A stretch of 64,000 nt of DNA. Source: Kryptolebias marmoratus (lineage: Eukaryota; Chordata; Actinopteri; Cyprinodontiformes; Rivulidae). Both the position numbers and the translations under genes were made by a program. Within the stretch, counting starts at the first letter, position 1. Each line of letters begins with the position of its first letter. Below, piece by piece: positions 55,301-59,215 of this stretch. Location: NCBI RefSeq assembly GCF_001649575.2, contig NC_051452.1, positions 15,093,255 through 15,157,254 of the forward strand, given 5' to 3'. Under the pieces are notes generated by a model. It saw nothing but the letters and a program-made list of their open reading frames with translations. It did no database searches and was not told the origin of the DNA.

Positions 55301-57653
55301 CAGAAATGTATCTTAAATTTAAAGTCACTACCTTGTGTGCAATTGCATGCTCTGCATTGTGCTTATTCTTCTTTTCAGCCAGTATCTCACTGGGCTGCAG
55401 CTGTTGACGACAAATTGCAAAGGGCATTTGTTTTCAAAATGTCTCAATGTCTCATTTTCCTTGCGTTAATTGTAGTTTCACAGTTTGCCCTATAAATTGA
55501 CTTTTAAAATAGTCACAGAGCACATGCAAGTGTCTGGAACCTGTTTCAGGTCAGTTGTTGTGTACTGGAAAGTATGAGATGTGTGAGAAAACTTAAGGAG
55601 GAGTTGTTGGCTGTAGAACTTAACTGTGACTGATTGGACACAAAAAAAGAGTATAAACTGCGGTCAAATTGGGACATATGTGAGACAGTTTGTGGCCGAA
55701 TTAAGACAAAAAACAAAACTGCAGGAATGTCATGTGAATGTTGCAATTCATTTGCTGTAACGTATCATAATTAACAATTCAGTGTGACTCCAACAGTGGC
55801 AATTTATCAGTGTCGCAATATCAGGGAGCACAATATCAATCTCATAAAGAACTGCTTGGACTGCATAGGTCATTACAGTTAAAACCAGATGTTTACTTAG
55901 ACTGTACAAAAAGTCACATCACCATGTTTTTACTGTCTGACCTTAAATTAAATTAAACTTTTCCTATTTTAGATCAGTTAGAATTCCCAAAGTTAAATCT
56001 ACTTGATAAATTCCCGAATAATGTTGACAATTCTCTTCCTGATATCTTGGCTGAGTTCTTTTAATTTTCCCATAATATCACGCAAAGAAGCCATGTGTTT
56101 AAAGTGTGCCTCCAATTAACTCAATGTGGTCAACTAACCACTCTAAAGCTTCCAAAGCAAAACTTGACGCAACTGATGCTGTCATTGCAATATTAAACGA
56201 TAATATCGTTCAGCCCATATCCAAGTGAAAATTTCCCTATTTTCTCTCAATTTCTTGTCTCTCAGCCCAGTGAGATACAGGCTTTCACAATTAGACCTCT
56301 TGCCTTGCCTTGGTTTTTTTTATTTCATTCTTGCTTTTAGTGTTTTTTAATAGATTTTTATCATCTGTTTCTGCTTTTCTTATACAATAGTTTGTTGTTA
56401 ACAAGCAAAGAGATACAGAGTGTACTCACCACATCCTTATGTTCTTGAGAAGCTTGCTCCTGAAAGTCAAAGAACATGCAGGACATAAGTTTACAGCCAT
56501 TTCCTGTGTTAAGAAGTTCTTTACCATGTAAATAATTCATAAGCTTGACTTAATGGTAGGGCACTAGCATTTTTTTTTCTTAAACATACTTCCATGCTCG
56601 ACCTTGGGAAACTAGTTGTGAACTGAAAAGTCCTCAAGCTTCTCCCCACACTAATACCTCCCATAGTCATATACATCCTGGTGAAACCATGACAACGCTT
56701 GCTGCGTAGGAGGAGGGACAGGCAAAACAGCAATGACTTCCAATGACAAGGAAGCAACCATACTGCATTGATACTGCAGGGAAGCAGAACCCATCAGCCT
56801 GTCACACTTTGCCTTATGCCGTGGAAGACCTCACATAACACATCCCCTAACAGAACAGTCAGCGTATTGATTTGTCTTTTAACATAGTTTGCACAAAGCA
56901 ATAACCTCGCTTGTACTGATGCACTGACAGCGCATTCAGGGCTGTGGGCATCTCATTTTGTTTCCCCCAAATCTTTATGGCACAGTCTCACTTGAATGTT
57001 AATGAAGCTGACTGCAGAGCTAGTTCCTGCCTTCATGTGTGCCAGTGTTCAGGTTTTGCTTGAAACAATAGGCTCAGGTGTAGTTTTTTTTTGTGTTAAG
57101 GGTTTCTGTACCATTTGAGCCCCACCACGTCAGGATGCGGACATCCCTCAAGAATGATGGATTCCTGACAGAACCAGTTTATAAATGTCTGTGCTGTGCA
57201 GGGAAATAGAGCCAAACTGGTCGTTATATCACAGTGCATCTTAAAGACAGCTTGTTACAGTGCATCCAACTGATGAGGCACATGCCTCCCTCTGCCTCCT
57301 CACGCTGGGATCAAACAGTTTTAGCTCTCATCTCTGGGAACATCTTGAACCCGCAGCTCCAGCAGCTTATAAAACCTGGTTACCTATATGATGCAGTTAG
57401 ATAACTTACGGATTCTATAGGTGCGGGTCAATGATCAGACATTACTGTTGCTGCTGTGCATCAACCTGTACCCTACCTCACTAATGAGGGTGTTTTCTGG
57501 ATGGACTCTGTGAGGCGCCCCCCCTTATTATTATTAATATAACGAAGACAAATAAACACCTTTGTGGAGGTTTAAAGGCACATGCATGGGAGGTTTGAGT
57601 CTTACCGTTGGTAAAAGCGGTTCCATTTGGGCTCCTTGGTCCGTGATGTCCAT
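2724..57653 (-). CDS. slc4a10: slc4a10 (NBCn2/NCBE), sodium-coupled bicarbonate transporter, 5' part, 15 exons
   Basis: Coding joins, 5' to 3' on the minus strand: 57653-57606, 56459-56430, 31706-31625, 18657-18514, 18407-18269, 18108-17948, 14406-14218, 11933-11845, 11505-11348, 11216-11129, 10036-9890, 9642-9542, 6372-6198, 3244-3111, 2969-2724. All have AG/GT borders and matching phases, giving 1931 nt, or 643 codons plus two bases, without a stop. Residues 1 to about 460 are the cytoplasmic Band3-type domain; TM1 to TM5 begin in exon 13. The family protein is about 1,100 residues, so some 40% lies outside the window. NBCn2 is known as a plasma-membrane importer of sodium and bicarbonate that raises intracellular pH, mainly in neurons and choroid plexus. 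Assignment to slc4a10 over slc4a7/slc4a8 rests on [57 protein letters not shown] and LTQYS. Which teleost paralogue (a or b) is not resolved. Confidence 0.93.
3111..3244 (-). CDS. slc4a10: slc4a10 exon 14 (TM2-TM3)
   Basis: Encodes [20 protein letters not shown] and [18 protein letters not shown]. The second block is the most conserved membrane motif of the SLC4 family and lies by the substrate site. The acceptor is TTGCAG, the donor GCAA|GTAGGT, and the exon ends in phase 2. Confidence 0.94.
3430..3840 (+). repeat. RTE-type LINE 3' end fragment
   Basis: Matches from memory the 3' tail common in fish RTE elements: a GGTTGCATCAGGAAGGATGT block, AACTTGTGCCAAA, and a terminal TTTGGTGACCCCTGCTAAGG followed by GAGCAGCCAAAAGA. 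No reading frame remains. Confidence 0.6.
4814..4868. repeat. (TA)n microsatellite
   Basis: Uninterrupted TA dinucleotide run of about 55 bp. It produces an artificial Ile-Tyr reading frame. Confidence 0.98.
4869..5975 (+). mobile_element. LINE with restriction-type endonuclease (R4/Rex6-like), interrupted by gap
   Basis: Upstream of the gap the plus strand reads [19 protein letters not shown] and [19 protein letters not shown]. Downstream it reads [24 protein letters not shown] sequence (partly in another frame), [18 protein letters not shown] and a terminal LKLPGLW stop. These match the C-terminal part of fish non-LTR elements that carry a restriction-enzyme-like endonuclease. The gap of 735 N lies where the CCHC finger and endonuclease would be. 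The 5' end is truncated at the TA microsatellite. Confidence 0.65.
5057..5791. other. Assembly gap (735 N)
   Basis: Run of N inside slc4a10 intron 13, within a repeated LINE. It removes no recognisable slc4a10 exon, because exons 13 and 14 join in phase. Confidence 1.
6198..6372 (-). CDS. slc4a10: slc4a10 exon 13 (TM1)
   Basis: Encodes [16 protein letters not shown], close to the first anion-exchanger family signature, then [19 protein letters not shown] and [13 protein letters not shown], which is TM1. The stretch [11 protein letters not shown] departs from mammalian slc4a10 and resembles slc4a8 more. The acceptor is AACAG, the donor GTG|GTAAGA, and the exon ends in phase 0. Confidence 0.93.
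6565..6860 (+). repeat. Family-A interspersed repeat copy
   Basis: Begins AGCATTTCTTGAAGAAATGC, then GCTGCCTTTCGTGCCAGA, CTCAGCTACTACCACACTGA and ATTTTAGCTCAA, and a GCTGTGGCAGCCAT segment. The same ordered blocks recur in many places in this window. Confidence 0.7.
6890..7245 (+). repeat. Possible LTR-type repeat end
   Basis: C/T-rich sequence with an AATAAA signal (near 7170) and then CCATGAGTCTGCGTATTGG and CACTCAACCATAACAG, a pattern I associate with ends of fish LTR-like repeats. No partner LTR or primer-binding site is visible. Uncertain. Confidence 0.3.
7312..7357. repeat. (TAA)n microsatellite
   Basis: About 15 trinucleotide units of TAA/AAT, uninterrupted. Confidence 0.97.
7480..7990 (-). 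repeat. Family-A repeat, two tandem partial copies
   Basis: Reverse orientation. CAAGATGGACAGCAAAATGG, then TTTTACAGATATTGAGCTAA and TGGTAGTAGCTGAGAGTCAT occur at about 7560-7650. A second run with AAGATGGCGCCAAC, AGATATTGAACTAAAATTTG and GTGTGGTGGTAGAT is at 7760-7870. Confidence 0.7.
8740..8980. repeat. Degenerate tandem repeat, about 80-bp period
   Basis: Blocks of TTTTAGCCATGATAAATCAT, GTTTTAGCCATGCTAAAATA and related variants recur with GTTTTAGGTTGTT between them. There are about three imperfect units and no coding potential. Confidence 0.45.
9542..9642 (-). CDS. slc4a10: slc4a10 exon 12 (linker before membrane domain)
   Basis: Encodes [11 protein letters not shown], an acidic variable stretch and [13 protein letters not shown]. 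It is the hydrophilic linker that leads into the membrane domain. The acceptor is CACAG, the donor GGGAG|GTAAGT, and the exon ends in phase 2. Confidence 0.91.
9890..10036 (-). CDS. slc4a10: slc4a10 exon 11
   Basis: Exactly 49 codons in phase 0, encoding [35 protein letters not shown] and [12 protein letters not shown]. This block is almost invariant in sodium-coupled SLC4 transporters. The acceptor is TTGTAG and the donor CTCAG|GTGAAT. Confidence 0.94.
10640..10950 (+). mobile_element. Tc1/mariner-like transposon remnant
   Basis: The first part shares CAATAAATCTTATACTGTTG and TGGAAAGCCTGTTTG with the element at 29130-29620. The second part reads [18 protein letters not shown], a decayed form of the conserved Tc1 PIENLW block. 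No catalytic core remains. Confidence 0.55.
10983..11112. repeat. hAT-type MITE fragment abutting slc4a10 exon 10
   Basis: Contains CAAATCAGGTGTGTCAAAGC, GCAGGATAGTGGCCCTCCAG and GACCAGGATTGAACACC, matching the right half of the intact MITE at 37878-38090. It ends about 15 bp from the exon 10 donor. Confidence 0.65.
11129..11216 (-). CDS. slc4a10: slc4a10 exon 10
   Basis: Encodes [19 protein letters not shown] and SIATLMTDE. The intron to exon 9 is only 131 bp. The donor GAG|GTGAGA lies about 15 bp from the end of a hAT-type repeat fragment (10983-11112), so most of the proximal downstream intron is transposon-derived. Confidence 0.93.
11348..11505 (-). CDS. slc4a10: slc4a10 exon 9
   Basis: Encodes [34 protein letters not shown] and [10 protein letters not shown]. 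This is the conserved centre of the cytoplasmic domain, near residues 295-346. The acceptor is TAACAG, the donor CCAG|GTAAAA, and the exon ends in phase 2. Confidence 0.93.
11845..11933 (-). CDS. slc4a10: slc4a10 exon 8
   Basis: Encodes [17 protein letters not shown] and then [13 protein letters not shown]. In mammals, variable cassettes flank this Ser-rich linker. The first half is divergent and the second half matches slc4a10. The acceptor is TGACAG, the donor AAG|GTGAGC, and the exon ends in phase 0. Confidence 0.88.
12150..14217 (-). other. slc4a10 intron 7 unique sequence
   Basis: AT-rich sequence without a recognisable exon. Near 13700-13745, TGGATGTAAACTTCTGATCA resembles the terminus of a Tc1-like element. 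I see nothing else definable. Confidence 0.5.
14218..14406 (-). CDS. slc4a10: slc4a10 exon 7
   Basis: Encodes [20 protein letters not shown], then a [10 protein letters not shown] histidine-rich stretch and [18 protein letters not shown], ending at SMDKN. This is one of the best discriminators for slc4a10, since slc4a8 has [19 protein letters not shown] here. The donor is AATG|GTGAAC and the exon ends in phase 1. Confidence 0.93.
14820..15715. mobile_element. Foldback-like element with tandem GCCAAG/CTTGGC arms
   Basis: Two arms (about 14820-14950 and 15440-15715) are built of repeated, self-complementary blocks such as TTAGCCAAGCTAAGAACA and TTGGCTAAGAA. They flank about 490 bp of unrelated AT-rich sequence. 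Arms made of many short inverted repeats are the mark of foldback elements. No transposase is visible. Confidence 0.5.
16110..16587 (+). mobile_element. L2/CR1-clade LINE 3' end
   Basis: Decayed C-terminus of ORF2: [20 protein letters not shown], then in another frame [19 protein letters not shown] and [14 protein letters not shown]. The 3' end has GTGCTTTATAAATAAATTTG and a (TTTGA)n tail. Frameshifts and a small tandem CCTATGTG expansion disable it. Confidence 0.75.
16588..17619 (+). pseudogene. Decayed Tc1-like transposase element
   Basis: In successive frames it reads [18 protein letters not shown], [33 protein letters not shown] with a stop, and [19 protein letters not shown] plus [15 protein letters not shown]. 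It ends with GTCCCAACTTCAATGGAATT and GGGGTTGTA, the terminal sequence of a widespread fish Tc1/mariner family. The matching 5' terminus is absent. Stops and frameshifts show it is dead. It abuts the LINE tail. Confidence 0.8.
17948..18108 (-). CDS. slc4a10: slc4a10 exon 6
   Basis: Encodes [37 protein letters not shown] and [12 protein letters not shown]. This is core Band3 cytoplasmic-fold sequence near residues 148-201. The acceptor is TTGCAG, the donor GCAG|GTAAAC, and the exon ends in phase 1. An AT dinucleotide tract begins 11 bp beyond the acceptor, within the polypyrimidine/branch region. Confidence 0.93.
18119..18143. repeat. (AT)n microsatellite next to slc4a10 exon 6
   Basis: Short AT run 11 bp outside the exon 6 acceptor. 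Confidence 0.95.
18269..18407 (-). CDS. slc4a10: slc4a10 exon 5
   Basis: Encodes [24 protein letters not shown] and [12 protein letters not shown], the start of the folded N-terminal domain. The acceptor is CTGCAG, the donor CTAG|GTATGC, and the exon ends in phase 2. The only odd residue is Ala in IPHALFTE, where mammals have Asp. Confidence 0.92.
18514..18657 (-). CDS. slc4a10: slc4a10 exon 4 (His/Arg-rich segment)
   Basis: Encodes [11 protein letters not shown] and then a basic run of alternating His and Arg with HRHRKR, followed by DGRESPSH. This basic cytoplasmic segment is typical of NBCn1, NBCn2 and NDCBE. Both ends are phase 1; the donor is ACA|GTATGA, slightly non-consensus. Confidence 0.9.
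18963..19885 (-). mobile_element. Rex3 (RTE-clade) LINE fragment
   Basis: Reverse-strand Rex3 reverse-transcriptase C-terminus, heavily decayed. Plus-strand landmarks are the CATCCATCCATT start, GGCATCCAGGAGGCATCTTG, CCTGAACCACCTTAACTGAC, TCATGAGCAAAGGTAAGAGT and, further in, GAATAGAGAAAAGGGACAGC and CCTAGAGTCCAACCTGCAGC. Confidence 0.75.
19930..20435 (+). mobile_element. Rex3 (RTE-clade) LINE fragment, opposite orientation
   Basis: Plus strand reads [38 protein letters not shown] and RVAGLSL, then out-of-frame remains of the RRWRDYVS tail and a GATGGATGGATGGAT end. It lies head to head with the minus-strand copy; the AT-rich palindromic stretch 19900-19940 separates them. Confidence 0.8.
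21780..21990 (-). repeat. Family-A repeat copy
   Basis: TTTTACAGCTATCGAGCTAA, AAATTTGACATTGTAGTAGC and TGAGAGTCATTCACAACACA in reverse orientation, followed by TTGGAGTCAGC. Confidence 0.65.
22840..22912. repeat. Short palindromic element, copy 1
   Basis: CCTCCTGCTGCCCTTGGGTC precedes a 34-bp perfect palindrome (22872-22905) centred on GAGGCCTCAGTTTTAAAACT. A related copy lies inverted at 36185-36252. Confidence 0.7.
23100..23990 (+). pseudogene. Tc1-like transposase remnant in two parts
   Basis: At 23110-23290 the plus strand contains TKMFGHNS-like sequence and [19 protein letters not shown]. At 23765-23900 it contains the C-terminal block that reads around CERLIR. About 470 bp of other sequence intervenes. 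It is the same family as 58540-58940. Confidence 0.65.
24500..24810 (-). repeat. Family-A repeat copy
   Basis: TTGCCTGTCTCTGTCTATGT, GTTAGCAAAATATCCCATGA, ACCACTGAATGAATTTTAAT, CTTTGGAGTCAACTCCAATC and GTGGTAGTAGCTGAGAGTC in the family order, near full length. Confidence 0.75.
24945..25305 (-). repeat. Widespread fish SINE/LINE-tail repeat
   Basis: CCATCAATCCATTTTCTTGA, then TGGTGCCTATCTCAGGCAG, CCTGGACAGGTCACAAGTCC, AACCTAACATGCATGTTTTG, GGTCTGTGGGAGGAAACC and GGGAGAACATGCAAACTCC. The other copy, at 58945-59215, is on the plus strand. I recall the repeat but not a reliable family name. Confidence 0.7.
25600..25940. repeat. Degenerate AGCTAAAA minisatellite
   Basis: About 12 imperfect units of roughly 27 bp built on AGCTAAAAGCTAAAACCAGC with AAAGCAGT or similar spacers. 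There is no open reading frame. Confidence 0.7.
26369..26520. repeat. hAT-type MITE fragment
   Basis: AGTGATTTCCAATCTTGGTC, TGAAGGCCCACTATCCTGCA and CAAATCAGGTGGGTCAAAGA match the MITE family seen intact at 37878-38090. The right end is replaced by other sequence. Confidence 0.65.
26540..26825 (+). repeat. Family-A repeat copy, right end intact
   Basis: GTTGTGAATGACTGTCAGCT, CCTACCACACTAAATTTTAG, TTGGTGACTCC-like block, and the end ATCACCCTCTTTCCATCAAC followed by AGCGGGTGATAATGATG. Confidence 0.7.
26953..26978. repeat. Poly-T run
   Basis: 26 consecutive T. Confidence 0.98.
28299..28398. repeat. (GGAT)n microsatellite
   Basis: About 25 perfect tetranucleotide units. Translated frames give Trp-Met-Asp-Gly or Ile-His-Pro-Ser repeats, which are artefacts. 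Confidence 0.98.
29130..29640 (-). pseudogene. Tc1-like transposase C-terminal remnant
   Basis: The minus strand reads [37 protein letters not shown] and a shifted tail, matching the PIEHLWDQLGRAV block of Tc1-like transposases. It ends with the CAATAAATCTTATAATGTTG motif also seen at 10640-10780. Truncated and frameshifted. Confidence 0.7.
29679..30710. mobile_element. hAT-type transposon (1,032 bp) with 8-bp target duplication
   Basis: The element is flanked by identical GCAGGATC octamers (29671-29678 and 30711-30718). It starts CAGGGATGGCTGGT and ends with the inverse of CAGTGGTGGCTGGT: 14-bp terminal inverted repeats with two mismatches. An 8-bp duplication and CAG(N)G ends define hAT elements. 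I recognise no transposase domain, so it is probably an internally deleted, non-autonomous copy. Confidence 0.72.
31120..31350 (-). repeat. RTE-type LINE 3' end fragment
   Basis: ACTGGATGCCCTTCCTGCCA, CAACCTGGGCTTGAACC and CACTGACCATCAAGCCACC in reverse orientation, the same family as 3430-3840 and 54795-54965. Confidence 0.5.
31625..31706 (-). CDS. slc4a10: slc4a10 exon 3
   Basis: Encodes [15 protein letters not shown] followed by an acidic FEKEELEG stretch, the first strongly conserved block shared by the electroneutral SLC4 transporters. The acceptor is CTGCAG, the donor GAAG|GTAACC, and the exon ends in phase 1. It is isolated by a 24.7-kb intron upstream and a 13.0-kb intron downstream. 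Alternative first exons should splice onto this phase-0 acceptor. Confidence 0.92.
33700..34230 (+). repeat. Family-A repeat, two tandem copies
   Basis: TCTACAGT-free left end, then GTTTTAAACAAAGATCCCAC and CTCAGCTAAATTCGCAGAG in the first copy. GTTTTAAACACAGATCTCGC, GAGCTACTAACACATTCAAT and GGTGGCCATCTTGAACTGGG follow in the second from about 34010. Confidence 0.65.
35640..36184 (-). mobile_element. Rex3 (RTE-clade) LINE fragment
   Basis: CCCATTGATTTTCTGCTGCT, GGGAAGCACCAGGCATTCTA, ATGCCTGAACCACCTCAGCT, AGGTTCACCTGGATGACAGA and CATACCTCATGAGCATTGGT follow the Rex3 tail order in reverse. Full of frameshifts. Confidence 0.75.
36185..36252. repeat. Short palindromic element, copy 2 (inverted)
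   Basis: ACCTCAGTTTTAAAACTGCG plus a CAAAGGGCAGAAGAGGTT tail is the reverse of the copy at 22840-22912. The element sits exactly at the end of a Rex3 fragment. Confidence 0.6.
36400..36565 (+). mobile_element. LINE reverse-transcriptase fragment
   Basis: Plus-strand frames read VMDRD and then [22 protein letters not shown]-type sequence, matching the catalytic FADDIVICSESREQVEE motif of an RTE-like reverse transcriptase with the catalytic FAD changed. About 160 bp survive. Confidence 0.55.
37878..38090. mobile_element. Intact hAT MITE, 213 bp, with 8-bp target duplication
   Basis: Flanked by GTCTACAG at 37870-37877 and 38091-38098. The ends CAGGGGTGTCCAATCCTGG and CCAGGATTGGCCACCCCTG are inverted, and complementarity continues through arms of about 85 bp (CTGCTCCAACACACCTGATT on each side). 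No coding sequence. Fragments of the family occur at 10983-11112 and 26369-26520. Confidence 0.88.
38358..38945 (-). mobile_element. Rex3 (RTE-clade) LINE reverse-transcriptase C-terminus
   Basis: Least decayed copy. The minus strand reads [73 protein letters not shown], then shifts frame to the RPGK...LLPPTPDK end and a GGAT-rich tail. 5' truncated, as is usual for LINEs. It is GC-richer than the intron around it, so it is a younger insertion. Confidence 0.88.
40083..40455 (+). repeat. Family-A repeat, best full-length copy
   Basis: Starts GCATTTCTTGAAGGAATGCA, then GAGTTTTAAACAAAGATCTT, TGACTCTCAGCTACTACCAC, GGTTGACTCCAAAAGTTTTT, TTGGTTCATGAGATATTTTA and a right end GTGATCGCCTGTCTTTCATG. 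It serves as a reference for the family in this window. Confidence 0.75.
41425..42000. repeat. CCGCCAAGG terminal-inverted repeat element
   Basis: Left block ACATCCGCCAAGGAGGTTAT and right block GGCCTTGGCGGAGGTTTACA are inverted matches. The body has GTTTGTTTGTCTGTTCG and several AAGGTCAGGGTCAAAGGT motifs. It resembles a common fish DNA-transposon repeat whose name I do not recall. Confidence 0.6.
43228..43505. repeat. GATCACTGGTAGAA minisatellite
   Basis: About 13 imperfect units of 18-22 bp, variants of GAAGATCACTGGTAGA or GAAGATCATTGGTAGA. Confidence 0.8.
43560..43990 (+). repeat. Family-A repeat copy
   Basis: AGTTTTAAACAAAGATCTTG, GATCAGTCTCTGTTTCTACA, TGTGGTGGCCATCTTGAATT, CCCAGTGGTTCATGAGATAT and the CGGCGACAGGTGCTAA-type right end. 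A partial tandem copy precedes it. Confidence 0.7.
44490..44830 (-). repeat. Family-A repeat copy
   Basis: ATCTCATTAATCACTGGACA, TTTTGGAGTCAACCCAATTC, AAGATTGCCACCACATCAAA and ACTATTGGAGTCAACTGTTA in reverse order of the plus-oriented copies. Confidence 0.65.
45150..45445 (+). repeat. Family-A repeat copy (internal deletion)
   Basis: AATTCCTGAAGGAATGCATA, CCTGCCTGCTTTTATGCCAG, AAATCCATCCACTGATTCAT and AGGCAAAAACATTATCACC are retained; the central block is reduced. Confidence 0.65.
46981..47026. repeat. 46-bp perfect palindrome of CA, TA and TG tracts
   Basis: CACACA...CACGTGTATA, its centre TATATATATA and TATACACGTG...TGTGTG are exactly self-complementary, with the axis at 47003/47004. It can form a cruciform or Z-DNA. 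Confidence 0.97.
47099..47137 (-). CDS. slc4a10: Candidate alternative first coding exon of slc4a10
   Basis: An ATG opens 13 codons, [13 protein letters not shown], that end at CAG|GTAGGC in phase 0. This is the phase required to join exon 3 ([12 protein letters not shown]). The join [12 protein letters not shown] resembles the start of mammalian NDCBE (slc4a8), which ends ...VLSYQ-RPDEEAVVD. Upstream on the minus strand is a GC-rich stretch suited to a promoter and 5' UTR. SLC4 genes commonly use alternative first exons. Transcription is inferred, not shown. Confidence 0.6.
47138..47660 (-). promoter_or_regulatory. GC-rich candidate internal promoter/5' UTR of slc4a10
   Basis: Clearly richer in G, C and CG dinucleotides than the surrounding AT-rich intron and almost free of recognisable repeats. 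It lies directly upstream of the alternative first exon. A G run near 47634-47643 breaks the complexity. No TATA box stands out. The start site cannot be placed from sequence. Confidence 0.45.
47804..47853 (-). CDS. Weak candidate exon ([13 protein letters not shown]) in slc4a10 intron 2
   Basis: An ATG at 47842 opens 13 codons that end at CCTCAG|GTACGT, again in phase 0 for exon 3. A possible acceptor (ATCACAG) lies at 47854-47860. Upstream at 48025 is another good donor, GGATCG|GTGAGT, so a noncoding exon plus this exon could form another 5' end. The peptide has no family similarity I recognise. It could equally be 5' UTR or chance. Confidence 0.25.
50747..50781. repeat. Perfect 15-bp hairpin
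   Basis: Arms 50747-50761 and 50767-50781 (TAGATGCACTAATTA and its complement) enclose a 5-base loop AAAGA. Confidence 0.9.
52640..53235. repeat. Degenerate TTCAA/AATTC satellite-like tract
   Basis: Nearly 600 bp of 5-bp-periodic sequence, variants of CAATTCAGTTCAATT. No coding frame; composition differs from the flanks. Confidence 0.75.
54795..54965 (-). repeat. RTE-type LINE 3' end fragment
   Basis: TCTTTCGGCTATTCCCTTTT, TCAGGGGTCGACACAGCAAG, CACCCCTCCTGAAGCAACC and GGGCCCAAACCTGCAGCC, the reverse of the family at 3430-3840. Confidence 0.65.
56430..56459 (-). CDS. slc4a10: slc4a10 30-bp microexon, probably optional
   Basis: Encodes [10 protein letters not shown] between a TTTCAG acceptor and a GTGAGT donor. 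It is exactly 10 codons in phase 0, so it can be included or skipped without changing frame. The human form I know passes directly from LLPT to the [10 protein letters not shown] segment, so this may be a cassette or a fish-specific insertion. The splice sites are good, but use is inferred. Confidence 0.6.
57606..57653 (-). CDS. slc4a10: slc4a10 coding exon 1 (main start)
   Basis: Encodes [16 protein letters not shown], nearly identical to the known NBCn2 start [16 protein letters not shown]. The donor is ACG|GTAAGA and the exon ends in phase 0. I chose this ATG because of that conservation and its strong context (A at -3, G at +4). An in-frame upstream ATG near 57843 would add a low-complexity, phenylalanine-rich stretch and is unlikely. 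Confidence 0.9.
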
Positions 57654-58060
57654 GTTTGTCCCCCCCTCTCTCTCCTCAGAATAACTGCGCTGCTCCTCCG
57701 TCCAAACGCGGCTCAGGAAAAAAAAAAAAAAAGAAAAAGAAACGAGACTTGGCCTACAGTGAGTGCGATGTCCCCGTCCTTCTAACCTCCCTCCCTCCCT
57801 CCCCCCAACATTCACCGGCCGGGGTTTCTTAAATGGAGGAAGCAACGCGCTCCCGTCCTGCCCCGCATCATTTACGCACCAAGGAGGAAGGGAGCGCGAC
57901 GGAAGAGGGGCGTACGAGTGATCCCCGGNNNNNNNNNNNNNNNNNNNNNNNNNNNNNNNNNNNNNNNNNNNNNNNNNNNNNNNNNNNNNNNNNNNNNNNN
58001 NNNNNNNNNGGGGGGGGGGGGGGGGGGGGGGGGCTTGGCTCCATGTTTTTAGTTAAACAT
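57654..58060 (-). promoter_or_regulatory. slc4a10 main promoter and 5' UTR region, GC-rich, gapped
   Basis: GC- and CG-rich sequence immediately upstream of the conserved slc4a10 start. It contains an A-run (57718-57733), an assembly gap of 81 N and a 24-base G run at the gap edge. The gap and homopolymer suggest the assembler failed in a CpG-island core. No start site can be assigned. Confidence 0.5.
57929..58009. other. Assembly gap (81 N)
   Basis: Run of N just upstream of slc4a10 exon 1, followed by 24 G. It is probably a GC-rich promoter segment. Confidence 1.
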
Positions 58061-58539
58061 GTGAGGCATAAGAATAGGCTTTACCCTGGAGGGGGCGTAG
58101 ACCGACACCCCATGTACGTCTGCATCATTGCCCAGGTTTTACGCACCAAAAACCTGGTTTTAATGTTTGTGCAACATCTGCAAATTTATTTTTGAAATCT
58201 AACGGCATCCATCATGTTGGATTCATGTTTGCATGTGGATCATTTCCAGCCACCGTGTGCGCCATACATATTGTACCCAAGAGCTGGGGAAAAAACATAC
58301 AGATGGCATCAGATGTTTATGTGTTTGTTTCAGGTGTAAACACTGCTTTCATCATCACATATACCCATTTATTAGAGATGTAGTCATCACATTTCTGCTT
58401 CTTGTTGCGGCACGCAATGTTCCACCGGCATTGGCGTCCAAATCACCCAAGGATGCCTTTTGCGCTAAAGGTAATACGCTGGCGCCCTCTGCTGCACAAC
58501 TTGGGTTTGTAAGGTTTCATCTGAATAAACCACGAGCGT

Positions 58540-58940
58540 CTAGAGCCATAACCTTTGGATAGATGAGACCAAAATAGAGAGGTTTGGTCATAATGTCAAA
58601 CAAACATTTCACACCAACACAGTGGTAGATGGTTTGGGCTCTTTGCAGTCACTGAGTCGACCAAGAACTCCTCTGTAGAGGAGAATCTAATGTCAGGCCG
58701 TCTGTCTGACAGCTGAAGCTCGGACAAGACTGGGTCATGAAGCAACAGAACAATGGTCCCAATTACAGCAGCAAAACAGTCAAAGTGCTGCAGCGGTGCA
58801 GTCAATGTCCAGAGGTCAACCTGATTGAAATGAACTGGTTGAAGTTTGAGAAAGCTGTAGATAAATGAACACTTTAGGACTCCAATGAACTGAAGCAGTG
58901 TGGTAAAGAAAAGAAGGGGACAAAATTTTACATGTTCTCT
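58540..58940 (+). pseudogene. Tc1-like transposase remnant
   Basis: Nucleotide landmarks of the family: GATGAGACCAAAATAGAGAG, TTTGGTCATAATGTCAAACA, GCAGTCACTGAGTCGACCAA, GGCCGTCTGTCTGACAGCTG and AACCTGATTGAAATGAAC. Internal segments including the GGGVMIW block are deleted. Not functional. Confidence 0.78.
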
Positions 58941-58944
58941 CTGT

Positions 58945-59215
58945 GCACACATGGATTTACTCTGGGTTCTCTGGTTTTGTCCCACAGACCAAAAACATGC
59001 ATGTTAGGTTAATTGGTAACTCTTAAAATTGTCCCTAGGTGTGAGTAAGTGTGAATGGTTGTTTGTCTCATTTGTCTCTGTGTCCCTGTGATGGACTTGC
59101 AACCTGTCTGGGGTGTCCCCCACCTCTCACACACTGACTGCTTGAGATAGGAACCAGCATCCCACAACCCAGAATGGAGAAGCAGGTAAAGAAAAGGGAT
59201 GGATGAATATTAGGT
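58945..59215 (+). repeat. Widespread fish SINE/LINE-tail repeat
   Basis: TGGATTTACTCTGGGTTCTC, CAAAAACATGCATGTTAGGT, TAATTGGTAACTCTTAAAAT, GTGATGGACTTGCAACCTGT and GATAGGAACCAGCATCCC, ending GGATGGATGAA. It is the opposite strand of the copy at 24945-25305. Confidence 0.7.

Larger units (their letters stand above)
31707..56429 (-). other. slc4a10 intron 2 (24.7 kb)
   Basis: Largest intron. It contains the candidate internal promoter and first exon (47.1-47.7 kb), several family-A copies (33700-34230, 40083-40450, 43560-43990, 44490-44830, 45150-45440), Rex3 and RTE fragments, the intact hAT MITE, two satellite-like tracts, and long AT-rich stretches (for example 47.9-52.6 kb, 53.3-54.7 kb and 55.0-56.4 kb) with no feature I can name beyond a hairpin at 50747-50781. 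Confidence 0.6.

Noticed and set aside
57534..57845. 103-codon frame extending slc4a10 exon 1 upstream to MLPPFKKPRP
   Set aside because: The extension is low-complexity (poly-A/T and GA tracts) and the family start is the internal MDITDQGAQ with a strong initiation context.
57833..58195. 120-codon plus-strand frame with poly-Gly
   Set aside because: It spans an N gap and a G homopolymer in a GC-rich promoter.
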